DNA from: Gordonia rhizosphera NBRC 16068
GTDB taxonomy: Bacteria > Actinomycetota > Actinomycetes > Mycobacteriales > Mycobacteriaceae
Assembly (NCBI RefSeq): GCF_000298195.1
Contig: NZ_BAHC01000060.1
Span: forward strand, 1 to 46,987
Reading direction: 5' to 3'
DNA: 46,987 bases
Position numbers and translations under genes: made by a program. Below are positions 18,709 through 27,211 of the stretch, in pieces (position 1 is the first letter of the stretch; every line of letters begins with the position of its first letter). Below the pieces are notes generated by a model, which saw nothing but the letters and a program-made list of their open reading frames with translations, ran no database searches and was not told the origin of the DNA.

Positions 18709-19547
18709 GGGGCGACCTCGGAAACACCGGTTTCGGTCGACAGCATCCGCCGCAGCGACAGTGCGATCACGATGTCCTCCAGATCAGGGTCGACCGTCGA
18801 GGAGTTGGTCGGGGTGGCGCCCGGCGGCCAGTATTCGTGCCGTTCGTGCCCGCGACGCCACGACCATTCCGGGCGCACCGGGTCCGCGGTCCGCGTGATG
18901 GTGCCGGTGAAGCCGCGGTGCACATCGTCGTAGGAACCCTGCGCGAGGATGCGGCCGCGCTCGAGAACCACCAGATACCCGGCGCGCTCGGCCTCATCGA
19001 GGTAGGTCGTGGACATCAACACCGCCGCACCGTCGGCAGCGGCCTCGGAGATCATGCGCCACAGATCGATTCGGCTCACCGGATCGACCCCGGTACTCGG
19101 CTCGTCGAGCAGCAGCAGCGACGGACGGTGGATCATCGCCATCGCGGCGGCGAGTTTGCGGCGCATGCCTCCGGACAGGGCCGAGGCGGTCCGGTCGGCG
19201 GCTCCGGTCAGTCCGGCACGCGCGATCATCTCGTCGATGCGGGCGGTGGCGTCGGAGCCCGACCTGCCGTAGATCCCGGCGACGAACTCCAGGTTCTGTC
19301 GCACCGTCAGCGCCGCCCAACTACCGGGGCCCGCCGGCAGGAGTCCGAGGTCGGACTTGTCCGGCGCGCTCATCGTGCCGGCGTCGAGTGCGACCTCGCG
19401 CGCCAGCGTGCGCAGCAGCGTGGACTTGCCCGCGCCGTCGCCGCCGACCACTGCGACGATCTGACCCGACGGGACGTTCACCGACACCCCGTCGAGGGCG
19501 ACGGTGTCGCCGAATCGGACGGTGGCGGAGCGGACGTAGGCACTCAT
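18705..19547 (-). CDS. ABC exporter ATP-binding protein (first ATPase)
   Basis: The 280-residue subunit has Walker A GGDGAGKST near residue 35, an intact signature SALSGGMRRK near 143, Walker B LLLLDEPSTGVD near 164, and TTYLDEAE where most homologues have His, i.e. the switch His position carries Tyr. Each of the two neighbouring ATPases thus has one altered catalytic element, consistent with a heterodimer resembling the two fused halves of YbhF. The C-terminus carries a 40-residue tail with DPDLEDIVIALSLR. ATGA overlaps on both sides. Confidence 0.9.
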   Translation of the reverse strand: MSAYVRSATVRFGDTVALDGVSVNVPSGQIVAVVGGDGAGKSTLLRTLAREVALDAGTMSAPDKSDLGLLPAGPGSWAALTVRQNLEFVAGIYGRSGSDATARIDEMIARAGLTGAADRTASALSGGMRRKLAAAMAMIHRPSLLLLDEPSTGVDPVSRIDLWRMISEAAADGAAVLMSTTYLDEAERAGYLVVLERGRILAQGSYDDVHRGFTGTITRTADPVRPEWSWRRGHERHEYWPPGATPTNSSTVDPDLEDIVIALSLRRMLSTETGVSEVAP

Positions 19548-20605
19548 GCCGCGTCGACGGTGTCATCAGAATGCGAGCGCGACACACCGGGGGCCAGATC
19601 GCGACGGAACCGCAGTGTGGCGCCGGTGAAGACGATCACCGCCATTGCCGCCAGCACGGTCAGCGGCAACCACAGCGACTCGATCGGTGCCGCTCGCAGC
19701 ATGACGCCCTGCGAGATCATCGTGAAGTAGGTCAGGGGGAGCAGGTAGCCGATCCAGCGCACCCCGGCGGCCATCGCGTCGAGCGGAAAGATCATGCCCG
19801 ACAGCAGGATCTGCGGTAACAGGAAGAAGAACGCGGTCTGGATGGCCTGGCCGGTCGTCTGGGAGACCGTCGAGATGAACACGCCGAGACCCAGCACGAC
19901 GAACAGGAACAGGGCTGCGCCCAGCGCGAACACCGCAACGTTGCCGTTGAACGGGACATCGAACAGCAGCATGCCCAGGGCGGTGACGACGATCATGTCC
20001 AGCGAGGCGAGCAGGAAATACGGGGTGATCTTGCCGAGGATGACCTGACTCGGTTTGATCGGCATGACGGCCAGCTGCTCGAGCGTCCCCGCCTCCCGTT
20101 CGCGGACGAGTCCGATGCTGGTGACGATGGTTCCGATGAAGGTCAGAATCAGGCCGATGATGGCGGGGATCATCACCCAGGAGGTTTTCAGCTCGGGGTT
20201 GAACAGCACCTCGGTTGTCACGCTTCCGCCGGACTTGTTGAGGATCGACACCGTGGACTGTGCGGAGAACAGGTTCGACCCGTCCACCAGGGCGAGAACC
20301 GGGGAGGACCCCGTGACGTCCTGTCCGGTTACGAGTGCCACGTCGACCTTGCGTTCGCGCAGCATGGTTTCGGCGTCGTCTCGCGTGTCGCCGGGCGCGA
20401 TCACGGTTACGTCGAAGTAGGGCGGCAGGGCGGCGGCCACCTGCTCGGCCCCCGGGCCGGTAACCGCCGTTTTCGCCGAGGACACATAGAAATTCGCGGC
20501 GTAGCCGAAGATCACCAGCAACAACAGCGGTAGCACGATGAGCAGTGCGAGCGTGCGGCGATCGCGCCGAAGCTCGCGGAACTCCTTGACGATCATTGCA
20601 CGCAT
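19544..20605 (-). CDS. ABC-2 type permease (YbhS/YhhJ-like)
   Basis: The 353-residue protein starts at ATG 20605 (MRAMIVKEFRELRRDRRTLA). The first membrane segment LLIVLPLLLLVIFGYA is followed by a large extracytoplasmic loop of about 130 residues, then five segments from about residue 165 to the end. This one-plus-five topology with the loop is typical of ABC-2 drug or polymer exporters. Only one permease gene is present, so it would homodimerise. No HlyD-type adaptor is encoded here. It begins 47 bp after the TetR gene beside lcp and may belong to the same transcript. Confidence 0.9.
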   Translation of the reverse strand: MRAMIVKEFRELRRDRRTLALLIVLPLLLLVIFGYAANFYVSSAKTAVTGPGAEQVAAALPPYFDVTVIAPGDTRDDAETMLRERKVDVALVTGQDVTGSSPVLALVDGSNLFSAQSTVSILNKSGGSVTTEVLFNPELKTSWVMIPAIIGLILTFIGTIVTSIGLVREREAGTLEQLAVMPIKPSQVILGKITPYFLLASLDMIVVTALGMLLFDVPFNGNVAVFALGAALFLFVVLGLGVFISTVSQTTGQAIQTAFFFLLPQILLSGMIFPLDAMAAGVRWIGYLLPLTYFTMISQGVMLRAAPIESLWLPLTVLAAMAVIVFTGATLRFRRDLAPGVSRSHSDDTVDAA

Positions 20606-20652
20606 AAGGGCAGGGTACGAGCCCTCACCCCCAGAAGTCAACGGACGTTGAA

Positions 20653-21318
20653 TTAATTCTGCGGTTCGAGCATCGGAACGAGGAATCGTCGCGCGAGGGC
20701 GGCCAATTGATCGTCGTCGGACAGGTCCACGAGCTGACTCGGGATGGTCAGGAAAGAGGCCGAGATGCGCACCATCATCTCGGCGACCATGTCGACGTCG
20801 AGGTCGGGGGAGACGTTGCCGGCCTCCTGCTCGCTGCGCAGCTGCCCTGCGACGAACTGTCGCACCGTGGACACCATGCCGCCGTCATCGCCGATGAGCG
20901 AACCGACCAGCAGGGACAGGTCGGTTTCCAGGAGGCCGCTGATGATCGGGTTGCCCGAGATGGCACCCAGCGAGCTGACGAATCCGGCGACCACACGGTC
21001 GGCTGCGGTGCGTGCAGGCTGCACGTCTTCGAGGAATTGCACGAAGTAGCGCCGGAACTCCCGCACGATGAGTTGTTCGACCAGCGCGTCCTTCGTCTCG
21101 AACTTGCGATAGAGCGTGATCCGGGACAGCCCGGCCCGCCGCGCGACCTCTTCCATGGAGGTGCGCTGGATGCCCGATCGGGAGAACAGGTCGAAGGCTG
21201 CGTCCAGCAGTCGGGCGCGGGTCCGGTCGCCGTCGTCGGTTCGCGTGATCGCGTCGGTGTAGGCACGTTCGAGCAACGACTTCGCTGTCGTCGTCGGGGC
21301 GGTGGGTGCTGGATCCAT
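20653..21318 (-). CDS. TetR-family regulator divergent from lcp (LcpR candidate)
   Basis: The 221-residue protein starts at ATG 21318, 8 bases after GAGGAA; the GTG at 21324 is too close to that site. The HTH is at about residues 34-80 (RARLLDAAFDLFSRSGIQRT, then SMEEVARRAGLSRITLYRKF), followed by a helical sensor domain. In Gordonia polyisoprenivorans a TetR-type repressor, LcpR, is encoded divergently from lcp and controls it; position, family and the shared palindrome argue this is its counterpart. The exporter permease lies 47 bp downstream. Confidence 0.86.
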   Translation of the reverse strand: MDPAPTAPTTTAKSLLERAYTDAITRTDDGDRTRARLLDAAFDLFSRSGIQRTSMEEVARRAGLSRITLYRKFETKDALVEQLIVREFRRYFVQFLEDVQPARTAADRVVAGFVSSLGAISGNPIISGLLETDLSLLVGSLIGDDGGMVSTVRQFVAGQLRSEQEAGNVSPDLDVDMVAEMMVRISASFLTIPSQLVDLSDDDQLAALARRFLVPMLEPQN

Positions 21319-21410
21319 CGGCACTTCCTCACGCTAGCGGAAACAACTGTCGCGCGGATCCGGCGCCACAATCCCCACCTCTTGTGAGTGCCATCACAAC
21401 GTGCTATGCA

Positions 21411-21445
21411 TGATGCAATGAAACACATCATGTTTCATTGCATCA
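21411..21445. promoter_or_regulatory. 35 bp operator palindrome in the lcp control region
   Basis: Arms TGATGCAATGAAACA (21411-21425) and TGTTTCATTGCATCA (21431-21445) are perfect reverse complements around CATCA. The AT-rich block contrasts with surrounding GC-rich DNA. It ends 33 bp before the lcp start codon, and a -10-like TATTGT follows at 21452-21457, so the palindrome covers the lcp -35 region. It is about 93 bp upstream of the TetR start. Repression by that TetR protein is inferred. Confidence 0.8.
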
Positions 21446-21478
21446 ATTCCATATTGTGACTGGTCGGGAGCTGCAGAA

Positions 21479-22702
21479 ATGGAAGATTTCAGTAGGCGGA
21501 ACCTGTTGAGGGCGGGCGGTGTGGCGGGGGCTGCCGGCGCGTTGGCGGTGGTCGCGCCGTCGACGCCGTGGACATGGTCGCCTGCGTCATCGGTCCCCGG
21601 TTATGGCAGCGGCGCAGATCCGAGGGGTGTCTGGGACGTCGAGGCCGATCCGGTGGTGGCGAGGTTGCTCGACCGCGGTGAGATTCCGCGGGTCAATCAG
21701 CTGTTGCGCGCGTGGACCAAGAACGGACAGCCCTTACCCGCCGGGCTTCCGTCAGAGTTGCGTGACTTCATGGAACATGCGCGCCGGCTGCCGTCATGGA
21801 CCGATCACGACAAGTTGGCGGCGGCCGTGAAGTTCAACCAGAAGAGGGGGACTTATCTGGGGGTGCTGTACGGATTCGCCAGTGGGATGATGAGTACGGT
21901 CATCCCGCGGGAGGCCCGGGCCGTGTACTACTCACAGGGTGGCGCGGACATGAAGGACCGCATCACCAAGACCGCGAAACTCGGCTACGACATCGGTTCA
22001 CTCAACGCCTATCAGCCCGACGGCGAGATGATCGTGACGTGTCTGAAGACCCGCTTGGCGCATGCATCCGTGCGCCATATCCTGCCGAGGTCACCGTGGT
22101 GGAGTCACGTGGCATCCGAGGAGATCCCGATCAGCCAGGCCGACATCATGGTCACCTGGCACAGCTTGCCGACGACGGTGATGCGCAATCTGAAGAAGTG
22201 GAATGTGCCGACCGCCGCCGACGAATCAGCGGGCTTCCTGCACTCTTGGCAGGTGACCGCGCACATGCTCGGTGTCCAGGATCAGTACATCCCCAAATCG
22301 TGGAATGCTGCCGACGCGCAGGCCCGGCAGGTGCTCGACCCGATCCTGGCCCCGACGACGGAGGGGATCAAACTCTCCGACATCCTGCTCGACCTCGGGA
22401 TGAACCTGGATCTCACGTTGATGAGCAGGCCCGTCCTGGGGGCGATCACGCGATTCATGTTGGGGGACAAGATCGCCGACTGGCTCCACATCCCGCGCGA
22501 ACCTGTGTGGGGGCCCCTGCTCGAAACGGCCTGGGGGCCATATGTGGCGGTGCGCGAAGGGCTTCTGAATGTCGGAATGCCCCGAGAGGCCTACTGGTTG
22601 TTCGACGAGTTCCTACGACAGTTCGTGCTGTTCTACATGTCCGAACTCCGGATGCCGATCAACATCACGATTCCTGCCGCCAACAATCCGCACTACGGGT
22701 GA
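21479..22702 (+). CDS. lcp: Latex clearing protein (rubber oxygenase), Tat-exported
   Basis: The 407-residue protein belongs to DUF2236 (MpaB/Lcp fold), a b-type haem dioxygenase that cleaves cis-1,4-polyisoprene outside the cell. The functional residues known in Streptomyces LcpK30 are all matched at a constant offset of three: Glu145 in REARAVY, Arg161, Lys164 and Thr165 in RITKT, and the haem ligand His195 in RLAHASVRH (LcpK30 E148, R164, K167, T168, H198). The length equals LcpK30. A twin-arginine signal, SRRNLLRAGG at residues 5-14, is followed by a hydrophobic Ala/Gly stretch. Expressed divergently from a TetR gene across a perfect palindrome. Confidence 0.92.
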   Translation: MEDFSRRNLLRAGGVAGAAGALAVVAPSTPWTWSPASSVPGYGSGADPRGVWDVEADPVVARLLDRGEIPRVNQLLRAWTKNGQPLPAGLPSELRDFMEHARRLPSWTDHDKLAAAVKFNQKRGTYLGVLYGFASGMMSTVIPREARAVYYSQGGADMKDRITKTAKLGYDIGSLNAYQPDGEMIVTCLKTRLAHASVRHILPRSPWWSHVASEEIPISQADIMVTWHSLPTTVMRNLKKWNVPTAADESAGFLHSWQVTAHMLGVQDQYIPKSWNAADAQARQVLDPILAPTTEGIKLSDILLDLGMNLDLTLMSRPVLGAITRFMLGDKIADWLHIPREPVWGPLLETAWGPYVAVREGLLNVGMPREAYWLFDEFLRQFVLFYMSELRMPINITIPAANNPHYG

Positions 22703-22755
22703 GGTCGTTCTGATCGAGGACGCGAACAGTCCGGAATCCGTGCGATCGTGAGGAT

Positions 22756-23193
22756 ATGACTCGTGAGATCCAGGTGACCTTCGATTGCGGGGATCCGGCG
22801 GCGCTGGCCGCGTTCTGGGCGTCGGTGCTCGGCTACCGACTCCAGGACCCGCCACCGGGGTTCGACAGCTGGGATGCGGCGCTCGACGCGTTGGGTGTGC
22901 CGGCGGAGCGGCGAAACGACGCGTCGGCGATCGTGGATCCGTCCGGTGCCGGACCTCGGTTGTTCTTCCAACGGGTCCCAGAAGGCAAGACGGCGAAAAA
23001 CCGTGTGCACCTGGATGTTCGGGCTGCGCCCCGTCTGGCCGGCGATGAGCGCATGGCCGCGCTCGAAAAGGAGTGCGACCGCCTTGTCGGCCTCGGTGCC
23101 ACCCGGATCGCCCGGCACGAGCCGGCGCCACCGCTGGAGGGTGGACACATCGTGCTGGGTGATCCGGAGGACAACGAGTTCTGCCTCGACTGA
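22756..23193 (+). CDS. VOC-family (glyoxalase-like) protein
   Basis: The 145-residue single-domain protein starts at ATG 22756 (MTREIQVTFDCGDP). It shows the glyoxalase/bleomycin-resistance beta-alpha-beta-beta-beta pattern in two halves: DPAALAAFWASVLGYRL near residue 15 and NRVHLDVRA near 80, ending with VLGDPEDNEFCLD, a typical metal-ligand Glu context. This subgroup (Glyoxalase_6) is widespread in actinobacteria without assigned substrates. It follows lcp by 53 bp on the same strand, but there is no evidence for a role in polyisoprene breakdown. Convergent with the FKBP gene, six bases apart. Confidence 0.8.
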   Translation: MTREIQVTFDCGDPAALAAFWASVLGYRLQDPPPGFDSWDAALDALGVPAERRNDASAIVDPSGAGPRLFFQRVPEGKTAKNRVHLDVRAAPRLAGDERMAALEKECDRLVGLGATRIARHEPAPPLEGGHIVLGDPEDNEFCLD

Positions 23194-23199
23194 ACCGGG

Positions 23200-23784
23200 T
23201 CAGCCCTGCGCGGACAGGATCTTTATCGCGAACACCAGTGTGTCGCCCTTCTCGATCCCCGCGGCCGGGTTGCCCTCCGGGTAGCCGTCGGCCGGGGTCA
23301 TGGCGACCGCGACGGTGGAGCCGACCGTCTGTCCGGCGATGGCCTTCTGGAAGCCTGCGACGACTCCGTTGAGGGGGAAATCGGCGGGGGTTCCGCGCTC
23401 GTAGCTGCTGTCGAAGACCGAGCCGTCGCGGCCGTCGACACCCACGTAGCAGACCGACACGGTCGCCGAGTCGGCCACCACGGGTCCGTCGCCCGCCTGC
23501 AGAGTGTGGACCTGTGTCTCGGTCACGCTGAACGGTGTGGTGACGTCGATGATCGGCGCGGTGGTGTCGGTCGACCCGGTGACCGCGACCTTGCCGGTGG
23601 CACCCTCGTAGGTCCATTCGGCCTCACCGCCGGACTCGGGGGCGGTCGTCGGACACGAGGCGGCAGCTGCGGTCGCAGACGTTTCGGGTGCCGTTGATTC
23701 GGTGCTGTCCGAGCTGGAGCCACAGGCGGCGAGCGTGAATGCGAGGGTGGAGGCGGCGAGTGCGGCGATCAAGCGCGAGTTCAT
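23200..23784 (-). CDS. FKBP-type peptidyl-prolyl isomerase, lipoprotein
   Basis: Start ATG 23784 begins a lipoprotein signal, MNSRLIAALAASTLAFTLAA, with the lipid-modified Cys at residue 21 (LAAC). An Asp/Ser/Thr-rich linker to about residue 45 precedes a C-terminal FKBP fold. GDGPVVADSATVSVCYVG, VFDSSYERG, FPLNGVVAGFQKAIAGQ and ADGYPEGNPAAGI fall in the usual order of an FKBP domain. The predicted site is the outer face of the membrane, assisting folding of secreted proteins. The longer open frame to 23976 overlaps no signal and is not used. Confidence 0.9.
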   Translation of the reverse strand: MNSRLIAALAASTLAFTLAACGSSSDSTESTAPETSATAAAASCPTTAPESGGEAEWTYEGATGKVAVTGSTDTTAPIIDVTTPFSVTETQVHTLQAGDGPVVADSATVSVCYVGVDGRDGSVFDSSYERGTPADFPLNGVVAGFQKAIAGQTVGSTVAVAMTPADGYPEGNPAAGIEKGDTLVFAIKILSAQG

Positions 23785-23875
23785 TCGGTCAACGCTACAG
23801 AAGGCGGTTCGGCTGGTTGTGATCTCCACAGGCGCCGCCGCTGGAGTCGTCGGTCGGTGCCGAGGTGGTGGCCGC

Positions 23876-24253
23876 TCAGATGGTGATGACTGTTGCACCT
23901 TCGAGGGTGTAGCGCAGATACGCCTCGCGGGCGGCTTCGAGCTGGATGCCGCGATGGGCGAGAGGATCGGTCGCACCGAGTTTCAGTGCGAAGTTGAGGC
24001 AGGCGCTGACCGGCACGCCCGACGCGATGAGGTCATCAATGGCGGCGTTGAACTCGGCGCGTCGTTCGTCGGTGAGAGCACGCTGCGCCGAGGCGAAGAC
24101 AAACACCTCGAGCGTGACCCCGCGTTCGGGGGCGACCTCATGGATGCGGCGCGAGACGGTGGTGGCGCCGATGAGGGCGTCGGTGTCCGCTCGCACGATG
24201 TTGATCACCGTCTTCGGCTGGATGGAAGGTGTCACGTCACCATCGTTCACCAT
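23876..24253 (-). CDS. DsrE-family protein
   Basis: The 125-residue protein has the DsrE/YchN-like alpha/beta fold pattern: KTVINIVRADTDALIGATT at the start, GVTLEVFVFASAQRAL near 45-60, DDLIASGVPVSACLNFALKL near 73-92 with one Cys (Cys85), and LEAAREAYLRYTLEGATVI at the end. Single-Cys DsrE proteins are small sulfur-relay-like or uncharacterised factors; no tus or dsr partners lie nearby. ATG 24253 lacks a strong ribosome site, and GTG 24235 is an alternative start. Function not assigned. Confidence 0.65.
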   Translation of the reverse strand: MVNDGDVTPSIQPKTVINIVRADTDALIGATTVSRRIHEVAPERGVTLEVFVFASAQRALTDERRAEFNAAIDDLIASGVPVSACLNFALKLGATDPLAHRGIQLEAAREAYLRYTLEGATVITI

Positions 24254-24329
24254 CCCGACGTCGTCGGCTGGGTGAGATCCTGTCGATCGTGCCCGGTCCC
24301 AGGCACGATCATGCGCAGTTCGGTGCGAT

Positions 24330-24641
24330 TCAGCTGATCGATTCTCGGAAGTCGACTCCCTCCTGTGCCACTTGCACCCAGTTGTTGATGTCGATGACGG
24401 GATACACCTGGAATTCGTTGGTGGTGCCGAACTTTTCGGCCCCCTCCAGCACGTCCGTCGGATTGTCGGTCTCGACGACGGCGAACCCTCCGTTGCCGTC
24501 GAGTCGACCCACGAACTGATGGAACGTCTCGCTTTCCGGTGGCTGCCACTTCGAGAACAGGGCGAGGGCGCGCCGGAACGACGCGTCATTGTCTTCTTCC
24601 GAGCCGTTGGCACGAGTCGTCCACGAGATTACGTACTTCAT
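24330..24641 (-). CDS. DUF3303-type small protein
   Basis: The 103-residue protein MKYVISWTTRANGSEEDN matches the small DUF3303 family by its core: FSKWQPPESETFHQFVGRLD, GGFAVVETDNPTDVLEGAEK and the ending VYPVIDINNWVQ. The fold is expected to be ferredoxin-like (dimeric alpha/beta barrel). Upstream TAGGAGAACGAA gives a clear ribosome site. The function is unknown. It precedes the DsrE gene by 76 bp on the same strand. The 238 bp upstream to the divergent PPOX gene hold only promoter-sized sequence with no repeats I could find. Confidence 0.75.
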   Translation of the reverse strand: MKYVISWTTRANGSEEDNDASFRRALALFSKWQPPESETFHQFVGRLDGNGGFAVVETDNPTDVLEGAEKFGTTNEFQVYPVIDINNWVQVAQEGVDFRESIS

Positions 24642-24879
24642 TTCGTTCTCCTAAAGAATCATCATTGATCTACTGTCTTGCGCGGGAACGGTATTCAACC
24701 TCACTCTCTCAAGTGTCCTCTCGGCCTGATGTGAACGGAACCCTGCTGTGAAAGTCGCGAGGTTTGGCAACGGATCCGTCACATCGCCGGGAACCTGCCG
24801 CCGTGGTGATGTGCTCCGCGATCGGACGAGGTGCTCCGGCAGGTGGAATGTGGTCGGTAGCCGCGGGGTTGGCATAAAC

Positions 24880-25311
24880 ATGACCGATACCGAGTTCGAC
24901 CCACGTTCCCTGATCGCTGACACGAAGATCGCCATCCTCGCCACCATCAAGGCGAACGGGCTTCCGCAGCTGTCACCGGTGACCTCGGTCTACGACCGCG
25001 ACGGTGACACCATTTACGTCTCGATTGCCGAGGGTCGGGCGAAGACCGCGAATCTACGGCGAGACCCACGGGCCGTGATCGAATACACCGGACCCGACCA
25101 TTACACCTGGGCGACCGCGGAGGGTGCGGTGACGCTCACCGGGCCCGGGGCTGATCCGAACGGCCCCGAGGTCGACGCCCTCGTCGAGTACTACCGACGA
25201 GCGGCAGGCGAACATCCCGACTGGGACGAGTACCGACAGGTCATGGTTGCCGATCGTCGGGTCCTGATGGCGCTACGCATCGAGCACGTCTACGGTGCCA
25301 AACTGAGGTGA
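24880..25311 (+). CDS. PPOX-class F420-dependent oxidoreductase
   Basis: The 143-residue split-barrel protein starts at ATG 24880 (MTDTEFDPRSLIADTK). The pattern ILATIKANGLPQLSPVTSVY, YVSIAEGRAKTANLRRDPRA, and YTWATAEGAVTLTG is that of pyridoxamine-oxidase-like proteins of actinobacteria, many of which bind F420 rather than FMN. A role in reducing small molecules or cofactor-linked detoxification is family knowledge; the substrate is unknown. Open sequence back to 24748 has no ribosome site and is left out. Convergent with ilvD. Confidence 0.83.
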   Translation: MTDTEFDPRSLIADTKIAILATIKANGLPQLSPVTSVYDRDGDTIYVSIAEGRAKTANLRRDPRAVIEYTGPDHYTWATAEGAVTLTGPGADPNGPEVDALVEYYRRAAGEHPDWDEYRQVMVADRRVLMALRIEHVYGAKLR

Positions 25312-25350
25312 GGAGGATCGTGACGTCGGTCGACCCGGATGGTCGGTGAC

Positions 25351-27093
25351 CTACCCGCAGACCGCTCCCCGTGACGCCGAGGTCACCAGCTTCGTGTACT
25401 TGGCGAGCACCCCGCGCGTGTATCGGGGCGGAAGCGGACTGAAACCCTCTGCACGCGTGCGCAATTCGGACTCGTCGACCAGTAGGTCGAGTGTGCCTGA
25501 ACCGACGTCGAGGCGGATCCGGTCTCCGTCGCGAACAAATGCGATCGGGCCGCCGTCGACGGCCTCGGGCGCCACGTGCCCGACGCAGAGGCCGGTGGTG
25601 CCGCCGGAGAAGCGCCCATCGGTCATCAGCAGGACGTCCTTGCCGAGCCCGGCGCCCTTGATCGCCCCGGTGATGGCCAGCATCTCGCGCATACCGGGGC
25701 CACCCTTCGGACCCTCATAACGGATCACGACGACGTCGCCGGCCGTGATCGTGCCGTCCTCGAGGGCATCCATGGCGGCGCGCTCGCGATCGAAAACCCG
25801 TGCGACGCCCTCGAAGACGTCGGAGTCGAACCCCGCGGACTTCACCACGGCCCCTTCCGGGGCGAGTGAACCCTTGAGGATCGTGATCCCTCCGGTCGGG
25901 TGGATGGGTGCGGTCGTCGCACGCAGCACGCGACCGTCGGGGTCGGGTGGGGCGATTTCGGAGAGGTTCTCCGCCACCGTCTTTCCGGTCACGGTCAGGC
26001 AGTCGCCGTGTAGGAGTCCGGCGTCGAGGAGGGCCTTCATGATCACGGGTACCCCGCCGATGCGATCGACATCGGTCATCACATGTTTGCCGAAGGGTTT
26101 GACATCGGCGAGATGGGGAACGCGGGCGCCGATGCGGGAGAAGTCGTCGAGGGAGAGATCGACATCGGCCTCGTGGGCGATCGCGAGCAGGTGCAGGACG
26201 GCGTTGGTCGATCCGCCGAATGCCATCACCACCGCGATGGCATTTTCGAACGCCGCCTTCGTCAAGATGTCGCGGGCGGTGATCCCGTGTCGCAGCAGTC
26301 CGACGACCGCGGCACCGCTCTGGCGGGCGTATCGGTCGCGGCGCCGGTCCGCGGCGGGGGGTGCGGCGCTGCCGGGCAGGGACATGCCGAGCGCCTCCGC
26401 GGCACTGGCCATGGTGTTGGCGGTGTACATGCCACCGCACGCGCCCTCGCCCGGGCAGATCGCGCGTTCGATCGTGTCCACATCCGCGCGGCTCATCAGG
26501 CCGCGCGCGCAGGCGCCGACCGCCTCGAAGGCGTCGATGATCGTCACCTGGTGTTCGGATCCGTCCGACAGGGTGGCGTAGCCGGGCATCGTCGAGCCCG
26601 CATAGAGGAAGACATTGGCGAGATCGAGCCGCGCCGCAGCCATGAGCATGCCCGGCAGCGACTTGTCACAGCCGGCCAGCAGGACCGAGCCGTCGAGCCG
26701 TTCGGCGCTCATCACCGTCTCGACGCTGTCGGCGATCACCTCACGCGACACCAGCGAGAAATGCATGCCCTCGTGTCCCATCGAGATGCCGTCGGAGACC
26801 GAGATCGTGCCGAACTCGAGCGGGTAGCCGCCGGCCTCGAAGACGCCGTCCTTGACCGCCTTGGCCAGGCGGTCCAGAGACAGGTTGCAGGGCGTGATCT
26901 CGTTCCACGACGACCCGACGCCGATCTGGGGCTTGTCCCAGTCGTCGTCGCCCATGCCGACCGCGCGGAGCATGCCGCGGGCCGCGGTCTTCTCCAGTCC
27001 GTCGGTGACATCGCGGCTGCGAGGCTTGACGTCGATCTCGGTGTCCGCAACCGGCGCCGAACCTGTTCTGATGTCCATGAAGTCAGACCCCAT
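25351..27093 (-). CDS. ilvD: Dihydroxy-acid dehydratase
   Basis: The 580-residue enzyme dehydrates 2,3-dihydroxy-isovalerate and -methylvalerate in valine and isoleucine synthesis. It shows the IlvD/Edd signatures CDKSLPGM near residue 137 and [14 protein letters not shown] near 203, which with an upstream residue hold the Fe-S cluster, and [20 protein letters not shown] near the end. Length is normal. ATG 27093 and ATG 27078 are both possible; the second has GGGG 9 bases upstream. No other ilv genes are adjacent. Its 5-prime region borders a strong hairpin that terminates the gene before it. Confidence 0.95.
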   Translation of the reverse strand: MGSDFMDIRTGSAPVADTEIDVKPRSRDVTDGLEKTAARGMLRAVGMGDDDWDKPQIGVGSSWNEITPCNLSLDRLAKAVKDGVFEAGGYPLEFGTISVSDGISMGHEGMHFSLVSREVIADSVETVMSAERLDGSVLLAGCDKSLPGMLMAAARLDLANVFLYAGSTMPGYATLSDGSEHQVTIIDAFEAVGACARGLMSRADVDTIERAICPGEGACGGMYTANTMASAAEALGMSLPGSAAPPAADRRRDRYARQSGAAVVGLLRHGITARDILTKAAFENAIAVVMAFGGSTNAVLHLLAIAHEADVDLSLDDFSRIGARVPHLADVKPFGKHVMTDVDRIGGVPVIMKALLDAGLLHGDCLTVTGKTVAENLSEIAPPDPDGRVLRATTAPIHPTGGITILKGSLAPEGAVVKSAGFDSDVFEGVARVFDRERAAMDALEDGTITAGDVVVIRYEGPKGGPGMREMLAITGAIKGAGLGKDVLLMTDGRFSGGTTGLCVGHVAPEAVDGGPIAFVRDGDRIRLDVGSGTLDLLVDESELRTRAEGFSPLPPRYTRGVLAKYTKLVTSASRGAVCG

Positions 27094-27151
27094 GAAGTCA
27101 CACTAGGTCCACGAGGGGGGGTTCGTCCGTTGTGACGCGGAATCGGCCAAC

Positions 27152-27203
27152 GCGAACCACACTCCGGGGTGACTGGCTGGGCCACCCCGGAGTGTGGGTT
27201 CGC
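27152..27203. terminator. Strong hairpin after the DUF4242 gene
   Basis: Arms at 27152-27171 and 27183-27203 pair over 20 bases with a single bulged base, around an 11-base loop. It starts 8 bp beyond the stop of the reverse-strand DUF4242 gene and lies upstream of ilvD, both read on the same strand, so it most likely ends the DUF4242 transcript and insulates ilvD. No T-tract follows. Confidence 0.7.
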
Positions 27204-27211
27204 CGACGCGA

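Noticed and set aside
27057..27073. GAAC-CT-GTTC inverted repeat resembling the SDR operator
   Set aside because: It lies inside the ilvD reading frame near the start and has no KstR-like flanks; probably coincidental.
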